Part shown: piece by piece, positions 1 to 7,250 of the stretch
How positions within the stretch are numbered: the first letter of the stretch is position 1
Layout: each line of letters opens with the position of its first letter
Source of the DNA: Fimbriimonadaceae bacterium
GTDB lineage: Bacteria > Armatimonadota > Fimbriimonadia > Fimbriimonadales > Fimbriimonadaceae
Direction of reading: 5' to 3'
Assembly (NCBI GenBank): GCA_020849075.1
Contig: JADLGZ010000048.1
Span: 1-22,626, forward strand
DNA length: 22,626 bases
Notes under the pieces: generated by a model
Databases searched by the model: none
Seen by the model: the letters and a program-made list of their open reading frames with translations, nothing else
Told to the model about the DNA's origin: nothing
Made by a program: the position numbers and the translations under genes

Positions 1-886
1 CATAGACTTTGCGAACCGTTGGCAAAGTTGTGTACCTTGGTAATCGCATTAGCAAGTAGGGAGTACACCGTGTCATCGGTGCCGAATGCGGCGAGCTTTC
101 GAACCAGGTGATCAAGACGCGACCGTTTTGATCTACGACCGCCCGATCAATTTCCACGACCGTGGAGCGAGATTTCGTACCAGCGTGAATTGCAAGAATC
201 ATCTCGTTGTCCCAGCGGACACTGCGAGCGAGCTCAGCTATTTCCTCATCTCCGGAAAAGACTTTGCGGACGTATTCATCAAACTCGCGCCGAGTCGCTA
301 GCGCAAAAACACCCTCATTGGTCATCCCCGAAACTTGCCCTCGATCGAGAAGGCTCCAACGTAATGGGCGATCCTGATCTTCGTAATATGGGGGTAGGAA
401 CACTACAGAACCACCCGTGTTGAATCCATAGTCATCGCAACGAATGAACTTGGGTACGCCTCCTGAGCGGCCGACGCGTAAGACAACGTAGGGTGATGTA
501 ATGGCCTGCGTTGTAACGCCGCCAGATCCGGGAGAAGTGAGCACATATTCAACCTGGATATTGCGAGCATCAGTGAATTGCGCGTTACGAACATAGATGT
601 TATAACCACCCGAGGACCGCTCACCGGCAGCGATGGCCCAGAGCTCTTCACGAGCCCAATCGATTCCTTTCGGTGCCGTCGAGGCGGGATTCCCTGTCAG
701 TCGAACCCAATAGGTCTGCCAAGCGCCCTCAGTGCTAATAACTTTGGTCTCAAACGTCTTAATTCGACTAACCGTGCCGCCCTGAAAGGTGCTCCAACTT
801 ACGGTAGGCAGGGCCTGCGTGTGCACCATTTGGGCAAGCCCTAGGCTGGCTAACGCAAAGGCGAACAAAATCCAGATGAATCTCAT
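1..886 (-). CDS. Secreted protein with two PrcB-C-like domains (3' end cut by window)
   Basis: The reading frame stays open on the minus strand from the ATG at 886 to the window edge (295 codons), so the C terminus is missing. Residues 1-19 form a signal peptide (hydrophobic core ending SLGLAQ), so the product is exported. Residues about 55-145 match the PrcB C-terminal domain pattern: an AWQTYW start, then IDWAREELWAIAAGE and the turn SSGGYNIYV. A second, weaker copy lies at about 195-295 (EFDEYV, then WDNEMILAIHAG). PrcB in Treponema is an accessory lipoprotein of the dentilisin protease complex; the domain is widespread in secreted bacterial proteins of unknown role. No protease gene is visible nearby, so no function is assigned. 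A minus-strand TACAAT box (893-898) ends 6 nt before the ATG and supports this start. Confidence 0.72.
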   Translation of the reverse strand, partial: MRFIWILFAFALASLGLAQMVHTQALPTVSWSTFQGGTVSRIKTFETKVISTEGAWQTYWVRLTGNPASTAPKGIDWAREELWAIAAGERSSGGYNIYVRNAQFTDARNIQVEYVLTSPGSGGVTTQAITSPYVVLRVGRSGGVPKFIRCDDYGFNTGGSVVFLPPYYEDQDRPLRWSLLDRGQVSGMTNEGVFALATRREFDEYVRKVFSGDEEIAELARSVRWDNEMILAIHAGTKSRSTVVEIDRAVVDQNGRVLITWFESSPHSAPMTRCTPYLLMRLPRYTTLPTVRKVY

Positions 887-937
887 GGCTTTATTGTACG
901 ACGCTTGGCGGCAATTGCCGTTCCATAATGAAGGGCC
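887..937. promoter_or_regulatory. Divergent promoter region, PrcB-like gene / plsC
   Basis: This 51-nt gap carries a -10-like TACAAT on the minus strand (898 to 893), 6 nt before the ATG at 886, and CATAAT on the plus strand (924-929), 8 nt before the plsC ATG at 938. No clear -35 boxes are visible. Predicted start sites fall on or next to the start codons, which implies leaderless mRNAs in both directions. Confidence 0.5.
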
Positions 938-1597
938 ATGAATCGCGGCTCGCTATGGTACCGAGTTGTCCGGAGTTTTGTAAGTTCAGTCGTACTGAAC
1001 ATTCTGGGCCCGGTTCGGATTCAGAATCGCCACCGTGAACCGATGGAAGGACCGGTGATCGTTGCTCCCGTTCATATGAGTTACCTCGACCCGCCATTGG
1101 TAGCCTGTTGCATGAGCCGAGCGATCACCTTCATGGCCAAAGAGGAACTTTTTAGGCCCGGCCTGGGCGCATTGATCAGGTCTCTCGGCGCCTTTCCAGT
1201 CCAGCGAGGAGCCGGGGATACGGAAGCAATTAGGCTAGCCCTCAAGCTCCTCGGCGAGGGACGCGCTGTGCTACTCTTCCCTGAGGGTACGAGAGGCAAT
1301 GGAGTCACCATGGGCCCCATGACGGCCGGTGTCGCGATGCTCGCTCGCCGCACCGGAGCCAAGGTGTACCCAGTTGGAATCAACGGTACGAACAAAGTCT
1401 GGCCGCGACATCAGAAGTGGCCTCGGCGGCACCGGGTCGTGGTCACCTTTGGAGAACCGTTTACCTACTCCGACATTGTCCCCGATGCCAAGGACAAGAA
1501 TGGCCGTGAGCGATTCAATGAAGAACTCGCGAGCCGATTACTGTACCTGACCAATGAGGCCGGGCTACCGCTGAAGCCACCTCCATCGCAGATCTAG
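938..1597 (+). CDS. plsC: 1-acyl-sn-glycerol-3-phosphate acyltransferase, PlsC family
   Basis: The family transfers an acyl chain to the sn-2 position of lysophosphatidic acid, giving phosphatidic acid for membrane lipids at the inner face of the cytoplasmic membrane. The 219-residue protein has the catalytic HX4D motif as H46-MSYL-D51, the substrate-binding FPEGTR at 114-119 and the later VYPVGINGT block. The length is normal for short bacterial PlsC proteins. The only hydrophobic N-terminal stretch, about residues 10-27, may act as a membrane anchor. The ATG at 938 is preceded by CATAAT rather than a Shine-Dalgarno sequence. The gene converges on the beta-barrel gene with a 4-nt overlap at the stops. 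Other LPLAT-superfamily acceptors cannot be excluded from sequence alone. Confidence 0.88.
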   Translation: MNRGSLWYRVVRSFVSSVVLNILGPVRIQNRHREPMEGPVIVAPVHMSYLDPPLVACCMSRAITFMAKEELFRPGLGALIRSLGAFPVQRGAGDTEAIRLALKLLGEGRAVLLFPEGTRGNGVTMGPMTAGVAMLARRTGAKVYPVGINGTNKVWPRHQKWPRRHRVVVTFGEPFTYSDIVPDAKDKNGRERFNEELASRLLYLTNEAGLPLKPPPSQI

Positions 1598-2223
1598 AAT
1601 CGCTTGGTAAAGGTCGCCCCTACTAGGGTCTCCCGATCACGAGCAATCCATCGCACCAGAACTCCGCGCAGTGGCTGCAATTCCAGTCCCGCCGTCATTC
1701 GTTCGCTGTCGTACTCAACCAGAAACCGGATGCCGTTGGTCACGGGTAACCGAGCACCGGCAAACAAACCCTTATACCGACCGGTTCCTGCCCCGATCGT
1801 CAGTTCGCTCGGCGTGTCGGCATTGTAATCTTCGTAATTATTGGCGCGAATTGAAATCGCTACGTAGAGACTGCGACCGGCGCCATGATTCATGACATCT
1901 TGCATCCCCACGGAAATACCCAGCCCCAAGTCTGGAATCGCGGGAAGGTAGTTGTAGGATAAGTCAACTAGCCCTTCGTCGCCAAGTCCGGGGCGATCTG
2001 TAAGAAAGGTGACCTCCGCATCAAAGGCATTGCCAAATCCAAAGCCAATGAACGTGTACTTTGGGTCGTACGACTTCGTGTCCAGCAGGGATTCAATCCT
2101 AATATCTCGGTTCGAGTATCGGTCGCCCACCGGCAAGAAGATGAGCCGCTCCGCCGCCGAAAAGACAGATAGCGCCGCGAAGAAAGGAAGAAATGCCTTA
2201 CGCACGCGCGAATGGTACACCAA
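1594..2223 (-). CDS. Predicted outer-membrane beta-barrel protein, unknown function
   Basis: The 209-residue product has a basic, hydrophobic N terminus (about 1-24, RKAFLPFFAALSVFSAAE) typical of a signal peptide. The rest is made of alternating polar/hydrophobic strands with aromatic girdle residues: YTFIGFGFG, GLVDLSYNYLPAI, LGLGISVGM, GIRFLVEY, LVRWIARDRETLVGATFTKRF. It ends in phenylalanine, the usual C-terminal signal for outer-membrane insertion. It resembles the strand pattern of YjbH/exopolysaccharide-associated barrels, but I cannot assign a family with confidence. The first available start is TTG 2223; an in-frame GTG six codons later would also keep the signal peptide. It is divergent from the acyltransferase gene (17 nt apart). 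A role in export or envelope structure is inference. Confidence 0.6.
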   Translation of the reverse strand: MVYHSRVRKAFLPFFAALSVFSAAERLIFLPVGDRYSNRDIRIESLLDTKSYDPKYTFIGFGFGNAFDAEVTFLTDRPGLGDEGLVDLSYNYLPAIPDLGLGISVGMQDVMNHGAGRSLYVAISIRANNYEDYNADTPSELTIGAGTGRYKGLFAGARLPVTNGIRFLVEYDSERMTAGLELQPLRGVLVRWIARDRETLVGATFTKRF

Positions 2224-2240
2224 GGGAGTACCCTACGCGC
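2224..2240. promoter_or_regulatory. Possible overlapping divergent -10 boxes
   Basis: The heptamer TACCCTA at 2229-2235 reads TACCCT on the plus strand, 6 nt before ATG 2241, and TAGGGT on the minus strand, 6 nt before TTG 2223. Both keep the key T, A and final T of a -10 box at the spacing seen elsewhere in the window. The match is weak and may be chance; an AGGGAG at 2223-2228 could also serve as a distant Shine-Dalgarno for the plus gene. Confidence 0.25.
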
Positions 2241-3362
2241 ATGAGCGAGCGCGAAACCAAGCAAGAACTGGGTCGGCTTGGTTTCATTGAGGGGATTCGG
2301 GGACTAGCGGCATTCTATGTGGTCCTCCAGCACATCTGCACTATGGTGGACCCTCGCTTCACTTTCCAAAGTGAGAACGCCCAACCTGCTTGGCTGGGCC
2401 GGATCATGGGATTGCTCTGGTATGGCCACTTCGCGGTCGCGGCGTTCATCGTGGTCTCCGGCTTTTGCCTCCAGATGTCACTCTACAGCCGAGGAGACGG
2501 ACGACTTGTAGATTGGAAGCGATTCCTCAAGCGCCGATGTTGGCGAATCCTCCCCCCGTACTATGCCTGCCTAGCTTTCTCGCTCGCCACCGTATTCTTC
2601 GTCACCAATCGTCATGAGGGGCCACCGTGGTCCCAATATGTGCCAGTCACAATCCAGAACACCGTAGCTCACGTCTTCATGGTTCACAATTTCTCTCGGG
2701 ATTGGATGTACAAGATAAATGGAGTTTTGTGGTCAATATCCATTGAGTTCCAGCTGTACTTCTTGTTCCCGTTACTCTGCTTTGCCCTATGGCGGTGGGG
2801 TGCAAGGATTGTCCTCCCTTTAGTCGCCGCAGCCATCATCCTCGTAATGCACGAGAATACTGAGAGCACCAAGCTTTATGTCTGGTACTTCGGCTTGTTT
2901 GTGCTCGGAATGGCGGGTGCAAAGTGGGCCTTCGACCCTCGTACCCTTCGGCCCCCTGCCCTTGCCATGTCTGCGCTTGCCTTGGTGGCGCTGACGGCCG
3001 CGATCATGAGTATTAGCTGGACCAAGCAATTGGCCCCACGGGATACGCTTATGGGAATTGCCGTAATCTCTGCCCTGGTTGCCGGGGCCGTAAGACCGAC
3101 GATGCTTTGGGTTCGGTTACTTGGCACCCGACCTTTGGTCTGGCTAGGATCCTTCAGCTACAGCCTCTATCTCGTTCATCACCCGCTCTTGCAATGGCTC
3201 ACCCACATCAAGCCAACCTGGGTCAGCACGCCGGTTCGCTTGTTCGCCTACTTGGTTACTTGCCTACCTCTCGTGCTTTTTGCATGCTACTGGTTCTATC
3301 GCTGGTTCGAAAGGCCATTCATTAATCGCGGAAAAACGCAAATCTCTCGCCAACTTTCATAA
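2241..3362 (+). CDS. Acyltransferase 3 family integral membrane protein (OafA/YrhL-like)
   Basis: The family moves acyl groups, often acetyl, onto extracytoplasmic sugars such as lipopolysaccharide O-antigen or exopolysaccharide. The 373-residue protein has the family order: an N-terminal helix with the conserved R20 and H31 (GIRGLAAFYVVLQHI), a second helix FIVVSGF, a basic loop FLKRRCWRILPPYY, then WSISIEFQLYFLFPLL and about six further hydrophobic helices, the last near residues 340-360. There is no C-terminal SGNH domain. I chose ATG 2241 because the upstream in-frame ATG at 2193 would overlap the divergent gene and adds a non-hydrophobic tail before the first conserved helix. The acceptor sugar is unknown; the adjacent barrel protein may hint at envelope glycan modification. 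Confidence 0.85.
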   Translation: MSERETKQELGRLGFIEGIRGLAAFYVVLQHICTMVDPRFTFQSENAQPAWLGRIMGLLWYGHFAVAAFIVVSGFCLQMSLYSRGDGRLVDWKRFLKRRCWRILPPYYACLAFSLATVFFVTNRHEGPPWSQYVPVTIQNTVAHVFMVHNFSRDWMYKINGVLWSISIEFQLYFLFPLLCFALWRWGARIVLPLVAAAIILVMHENTESTKLYVWYFGLFVLGMAGAKWAFDPRTLRPPALAMSALALVALTAAIMSISWTKQLAPRDTLMGIAVISALVAGAVRPTMLWVRLLGTRPLVWLGSFSYSLYLVHHPLLQWLTHIKPTWVSTPVRLFAYLVTCLPLVLFACYWFYRWFERPFINRGKTQISRQLS

Positions 3363-3390
3363 AAGTTCCACTACAATGATGGAAAGCATC

Positions 3391-3978
3391 ATGAGCGACA
3401 GCCTGCATCCCATCGCAATGGCATTGCTTCAAGCCAACGAGGAAAATCGCCTCGTCGCCTATAGCCGTGACGATCAAGGCGCGGATAGCTTCTGCTGTGG
3501 TTGGTTTCTTCGCTTTGATGATGAATGTGCGGTTTTCTTGGATGTGCCGGCTGATGTATTCGGCGGGCAAGAAGTCATGGTCGACGTTTCCTCGATTGAG
3601 TGGATCACCATTGACTCCCCATACCTCCGGGGCCTTGAACAACTCTGGCTCGTCGGTTCGCCGCCCAACCCCGTCCCATCTCGGGCATACACGGACTTTG
3701 AATACATTGAGACCGTAGTGAAAGAAGCGTGGGAAAATGGCCAAGTGGTGTCAGTACAGTACAAGTACGGCTCGAGTGAAGTTCGGGTCCAAATACTCGA
3801 CTTGGAAGGCGACATTGTCTGTTTGCAGGAACTCAGCGATGATGACGCATCCAGTCAGGGTGCACGATGGTGCCGAATCCAGGATCTCATTTGTATCGAG
3901 AAGGACACGGTCCAGTGCCTCAAGATGGAGAGCTTATTAGGTTTGCCACGGCGTGCGACCCAAGTCGTTGAACGCTGA
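3391..3978 (+). CDS. Unknown cytosolic protein with two tandem Sm/SH3-like repeats
   Basis: I do not recognise this 195-residue protein. Two segments, about 12-88 and 109-183, share one pattern: an N-terminal helix ending EN, strands starting LVAYS / VVSVQ, a middle strand (CAVFLDV / DIVCLQEL), a loop, and a closing block VSSIEWITID / IQDLICIEK followed by a short helix. This looks like a duplicated small beta-barrel of the LSm or SH3-like type, joined by a proline-rich linker. No signal peptide or membrane helix is present. The ATG at 3391 is preferred over those at 3376 and 3379 because TACAAT (3372-3377) would overlap or abut those codons, and GGAAA lies 5 nt before 3391. The stop overlaps the next start (TGATG at 3976-3980), so the two genes are probably translationally coupled. 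Confidence 0.6.
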   Translation: MSDSLHPIAMALLQANEENRLVAYSRDDQGADSFCCGWFLRFDDECAVFLDVPADVFGGQEVMVDVSSIEWITIDSPYLRGLEQLWLVGSPPNPVPSRAYTDFEYIETVVKEAWENGQVVSVQYKYGSSEVRVQILDLEGDIVCLQELSDDDASSQGARWCRIQDLICIEKDTVQCLKMESLLGLPRRATQVVER

Positions 3979-4466
3979 TGGCCTTTGATGAATTGGGTAC
4001 CGATGAGCGGCTGGATACGCCGGTAAAGCCCGAAGCGGACATGGATATTCAAATGATCGGGGGCTGTTCCAGCTTCGTGGCCGCAGCACTGATCACTTAC
4101 GTACTCTCGATCTGGCCGTTCTTTGCCTTACACTCCAGAATGCATGAGTTGGGCGTACTCACATCCGCCTGCGCTTTGGGCCTTGTTCCGGCATCGGCCT
4201 TTGGGGCGTTCGCGGGTGGTCGCTGGGGCTTACCCACGGCCTGCGGATTCTTTGGCGGGGCCATGACGACCGCCGTCTTTTTGTATCTCATGCTGCAACA
4301 AGCTTCGCTGGGCCATACAGTTCGAGAGCTACCCGTACCGGACTACCCAGCCACCTTTATGTGGTGGATTCCGCTGGGTTGGCTCGTGTTCGCGCTCATG
4401 ATTGCCATTATTTTTTCGGCGATTGGAGAGCACAGGCATGGGCTCTGGGCCGAAAGCCGCCGATAA
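3978..4466 (+). CDS. Four-helix membrane protein, unknown function
   Basis: The 162-residue product has about 28 charged cytoplasmic residues followed by four predicted transmembrane helices: about 30-50 (FVAAALITYVLSIWPFF), 57-79, 81-105 (CGFFGGAMTTAVFLYLM) and 127-151 (WWIPLGWLVFALMIAIIFSAI). I recognise no family or catalytic motif. The start ATG overlaps the stop of the preceding repeat protein by one base, and fliS begins 9 nt after its TAA, so it lies in a compact cluster with both. Coupling with the Sm/SH3-like gene suggests the two act together, but that is inference from gene order only. Confidence 0.6.
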   Translation: MAFDELGTDERLDTPVKPEADMDIQMIGGCSSFVAAALITYVLSIWPFFALHSRMHELGVLTSACALGLVPASAFGAFAGGRWGLPTACGFFGGAMTTAVFLYLMLQQASLGHTVRELPVPDYPATFMWWIPLGWLVFALMIAIIFSAIGEHRHGLWAESRR

Positions 4467-4474
4467 TCAGCTTA

Positions 4475-4894
4475 GTGCGCCCGAAGGTCAATCCGTACGT
4501 AGAGTCATATCGGCAGAATGCGGTTCTAACCGCATCGCCGTTACAGCTGGTTATCCTGCTCTACGATGGTGCACTTCGGTTCCTCTATGCGGCCAAAGAA
4601 GCCATGCAGCGAAAGGATCTATACGAGCAGAACGCGAACCTGCAGAAAGCTCAGAGTATCGTGAGCGAACTCTCGGCGGGCGTTGACCAACAACAAGGCG
4701 GTGAACTGGCGGAGAACCTTCTCGGGCTCTACACCTACTGTTACAACGAGATTGTTGAAGCTAACTTGGGCGATAAGCTCGAAAATGTAGAGCGCTGTAT
4801 CGCGGTGCTCTCTCAACTGAGAGAAAGCTGGAGCGAACTCGAATCAAAGCAGCGACAGGGGCAAACCTCGGAGGATCTACCTCTTGCCAGCTAG
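4475..4894 (+). CDS. fliS: Flagellar export chaperone FliS
   Basis: FliS binds the disordered C terminus of newly made flagellin, blocks premature polymerisation and delivers it to the flagellar export gate. The protein has the family signature NPYVESYRQNAVLTASPLQL near its start, then VILLYDGALRFLYAAKEAM, and a helical bundle ending around residue 120, followed by a polar tail. Its length of 139 residues is normal. No in-frame ATG exists upstream of the conserved region; GTG 4475 gives the expected short N terminus before NPY. GATAAT (4462-4467) lies 7 nt before this GTG and overlaps the upstream stop codon, so a private leaderless promoter is possible. The next gene overlaps by 11 nt. No flagellin or fliD gene is in the window. 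Confidence 0.85.
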   Translation: MRPKVNPYVESYRQNAVLTASPLQLVILLYDGALRFLYAAKEAMQRKDLYEQNANLQKAQSIVSELSAGVDQQQGGELAENLLGLYTYCYNEIVEANLGDKLENVERCIAVLSQLRESWSELESKQRQGQTSEDLPLAS

Positions 4895-5183
4895 GAAGAT
4901 TCTTCTCCTCACCCGCACACTCTTGGCTTCTCCAGAGTCCGAGTGGCAGGCGCTCCTTACTGAGCGCGAAATCGCCATCAACGAACTCAGTAATGGGGAA
5001 ATGAATCCCGAGACTAAGGAGATTCTGACCGAAGTCATCGCGCTGGAAAAAGAATGGCAGGCGCGAATTACCGCCGAGTCCCACGAACTCCGACAGGCCC
5101 TCGTAGCAAGTTTCTTTGAACGGCAGCAAATCGCCCATTACCATCGCCAACCTGATCCCTTTGCTCCTAGCATTGAGTGCTGA
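4884..5183 (+). CDS. Small helical protein, possible FliT-like flagellar chaperone
   Basis: The 99-residue protein is predicted to be almost fully helical, with heptad-like leucines and a block WQALLTEREIAINEL that resembles the 'W..L...R..LI..L' core of FliT-type chaperones. FliT normally follows fliS and binds the filament cap protein FliD. The start is TTG 4884, placed 9 nt after a good GGAGG (4870-4874) inside the end of fliS; the genes overlap by 11 nt, so translation is coupled. Identity rests on position and general pattern rather than a diagnostic motif, and another coiled-coil flagellar accessory is possible. Confidence 0.55.
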   Translation: MPARKILLLTRTLLASPESEWQALLTEREIAINELSNGEMNPETKEILTEVIALEKEWQARITAESHELRQALVASFFERQQIAHYHRQPDPFAPSIEC

Positions 5184-5208
5184 TCTAGGCTCGCTTACGA
5201 CGCGCAGG

Positions 5209-5214
5209 TACAAT
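5209..5214 (+). promoter_or_regulatory. -10-like TACAAT before prfB
   Basis: TACAAT ends 10 nt before the prfB ATG at 5225, leaving at most a few bases of leader. No convincing -35 hexamer is seen 16-18 nt upstream. It fits the -10/start-codon pattern found at other genes in this window. Confidence 0.45.
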
Positions 5215-5224
5215 TGAACCTAGC

Positions 5225-6338
5225 ATGCTGAACTTTGAACAGCTAGACTCTTTGTCCAAGGCGCGTGGTCGCTTGGACGCGATTAGGGGGCATCTTTGAC
5301 GTCCCTGGAAAGCAGAGACTGATTGGCGAATTAGAGGATAAATCCGCCGAACCTACATTCTGGGATGACCCCACCGAGGCCAATAAGCTCCTGCAAAAGC
5401 TGGCGCGCTTGAAGGACGTAGTGAACCCGTGGAAGGAGTTGGATCAGCGCGAACGCGACGTCCAAGAGTACTACCTACTCCTCAAAGAGGAACCTAACGA
5501 CGAGATCGAGGTCGAAACCGACCAAATGGCACTCAAGCTCCTTGACGACCTTGAGAAGTACGAACTGCAAACCCTCCTCAGCGGTGAACACGACCACCGA
5601 AATGCGATCCTGGAAATCAACGCGGGGGCCGGCGGAAGCGAAGCCTGCGATTGGGCAAGCATGCTCTTTCGACTATACACGCGGTACTGCGAACGCCATG
5701 GATACAAATATGAAATCCTCAGCGAAACCCCGGGCGACGTCACGGGCTACCGCTCAGTGCAGATTCAAGTACTTGGCACTAATGCCTATGGTTACCTAAA
5801 GGCTGAGAACGGGGTGCATCGGTTGGTTCGGATTTCGCCGTTTGATTCGAATGCCCGACGTCACACGAGCTTTTGCAAGGTTGAAATTCTTCCCGAGATT
5901 GAAGAAAACGAGGTTCAGATCAACCCCGACGAGATCAAAGTGGAGACCTTGAGAGCTGGCGGGGCGGGCGGGCAACACGTCAACAAGACAGAATCCGCGA
6001 TCCGAATCACGCATATCCCGACGGGCATTGTCGTGAATTGCCAGAACGAGCGCTCTCAACACAAGAACCGCGCCGCCGCCATGTCGGTCTTGCTGGCCCG
6101 GCTAGCGGAGGTCGAGCGCCTCCGGCAAGCTGGCGACTTGAACGCGATGAAGGTCACCGGCCCGGCAGAATGGGGGCGGCAGATTCGATCGTATGTTTTG
6201 CAACCTTATACGCTCGTAAAGGATCACCGGACTGGCTTTGAGAACGCGAACACTACGGGGGTATTGGATGGGGACATTGACGGGTTCATCGAGGCCTTCT
6301 TGAAACGGCCGCCCAGCGAAGGGACCTTCATTGAGTAG
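5225..6338 (+). CDS. prfB: Peptide chain release factor 2 (programmed +1 frameshift)
   Basis: RF2 recognises UGA and UAA stop codons in the ribosomal A site and triggers peptide release. The first 24 codons run from ATG 5225 to an in-frame TGA at 5297-5299; translation must then slip +1 and continue from GAC 5298 to the TAG at 6336-6338, giving about 370 residues, the usual size. After the shift the protein carries the RF2 anticodon-like SPF at about 204-206 (RISPFDSNARRHTSF) and the catalytic GGQ at about 248-250 (AGGAGGQHVNKTESA). Both sit almost exactly where they do in E. coli RF2. Translating the two frames separately would wrongly suggest a broken gene. It is a single-gene unit ending next to the convergent NYN gene. 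Confidence 0.95.
5285..5300 (+). promoter_or_regulatory. prfB autoregulatory +1 frameshift site
   Basis: The site reads AGGGGG (5285-5290), CAT, CTT, TGA, C. The AGGGGG acts as an internal Shine-Dalgarno three bases before the slippery CTT codon, and TGA followed by C is a slowly decoded stop. This is the classic RF2 feedback element: scarce RF2 stalls termination, and the peptidyl-tRNA slips from CUU to UUU to make more RF2. Confidence 0.95.
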
Positions 6339-6347
6339 CAACCCAGT

Positions 6348-7250
6348 TCACCCGGGAAAATACTTCTGAACACTGGGATGATCCCAATTGATCAGGATCA
6401 CGCTGTAGTAGTTTTCGCCGCCATCGCGCTTTTCCACTTCGATGGCACCGGCGTCTTCAAGATTTCCGAGCAGCGCCTTTCGCTCGTACTCCGCAAGGTG
6501 ACCCAGTGGTTTTTGCAGTTCGTAAAGGTATGGCTTTAACCACACTTCTCGCTTCCCTTTAAACTTGTCGTCAAACAGGACTTGGAGAGCGATCAGCGTG
6601 TTCTCGTCGTCGATAGCGAGCATTCGCTTTGTGGCCCTCTTTCGTGGCTGTGGAAGGTCTCCTGATTGCCCAAGTGGTACCGGCGGGGCAAGGACTACTG
6701 GCTCTGAGGAGGGAGGGGTGTAGGCACTCACTGCGAGCTGATCTTCGTCACTAAGAAACTGGAACGTATCAATAAAGTGACGCTCTTCGACCAAATTTAA
6801 CAGGTCACCGCTCGTTGTCGCTCTGAACGAACAGACCAGCAGGGATCGCCCGGATTGCCTCAGGTGCTGGACCAACGGAATGTAGTCTCTGTCCCCAGCC
6901 ATCAGTACGAAGGTATCAATCTCAGTACGCGTGTAGAGAGTTCTCATCGCCTCGATACAAAGGCCCATGTCGGCAGCATTCTTGTGGTCGGTTCCCACCA
7001 CATTGTGAGTCTCGATCCCCATCAAGAAGAATGACCTGAGAAATCCGCTCTCCAGCCTCTCAAAGTCACCGTAAGCCGACTGAACGATGCAACTCAGATC
7101 GTGCTCACTCTGAAGATGAGTCCTTAGCTTTCTCACGGAGTCGCAAACTGAGGCTATGAGATCACTTGAAATCCTGGGCTTCAGAAAGTACGCGATGTTC
7201 TCAACATCAACAAAAAGCGCACAAGACCGCATGGACCTAAATGCTAGCAC
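6348..7250 (-). CDS. NYN (LabA/DUF88-type) PIN-like nuclease-fold protein
   Basis: The N-terminal 170 residues match the NYN domain, a PIN-like fold that usually cleaves RNA with metal bound by conserved aspartates. Candidate acidic residues are D15 (CALFVDVENI), D94 (KNAADMGLCIEAM), and D120/D122 (LMAGDRDYIPLVQHL). A proline-rich linker at about 183-205 leads to a C-terminal domain (about 215-300) that looks like a winged helix and may bind nucleic acid. Total length is 300 residues. The preceding hydrolase gene ends in TAG directly followed by the GTG at 7250 used here; ATG 7232, six codons later, is an equally sensible start. The two genes are probably one transcript. The substrate is unknown. 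Confidence 0.75.
   Translation of the reverse strand: MLAFRSMRSCALFVDVENIAYFLKPRISSDLIASVCDSVRKLRTHLQSEHDLSCIVQSAYGDFERLESGFLRSFFLMGIETHNVVGTDHKNAADMGLCIEAMRTLYTRTEIDTFVLMAGDRDYIPLVQHLRQSGRSLLVCSFRATTSGDLLNLVEERHFIDTFQFLSDEDQLAVSAYTPPSSEPVVLAPPVPLGQSGDLPQPRKRATKRMLAIDDENTLIALQVLFDDKFKGKREVWLKPYLYELQKPLGHLAEYERKALLGNLEDAGAIEVEKRDGGENYYSVILINWDHPSVQKYFPG

Noticed and set aside
86..844. Short plus-strand open frames at the left end
   Set aside because: They are shadows of the minus-strand PrcB-like gene, which has a signal peptide and conserved domain patterns.
2193..2240. Upstream extension of the acyltransferase-3 gene to ATG 2193
   Set aside because: It would overlap the divergent barrel gene, and the added 16 residues have no membrane or conserved character; ATG 2241 starts close to the first conserved helix.
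5225..5299. prfB as a pseudogene because of the in-frame TGA
   Set aside because: The TGA is part of a complete programmed frameshift site, and the downstream frame is intact.
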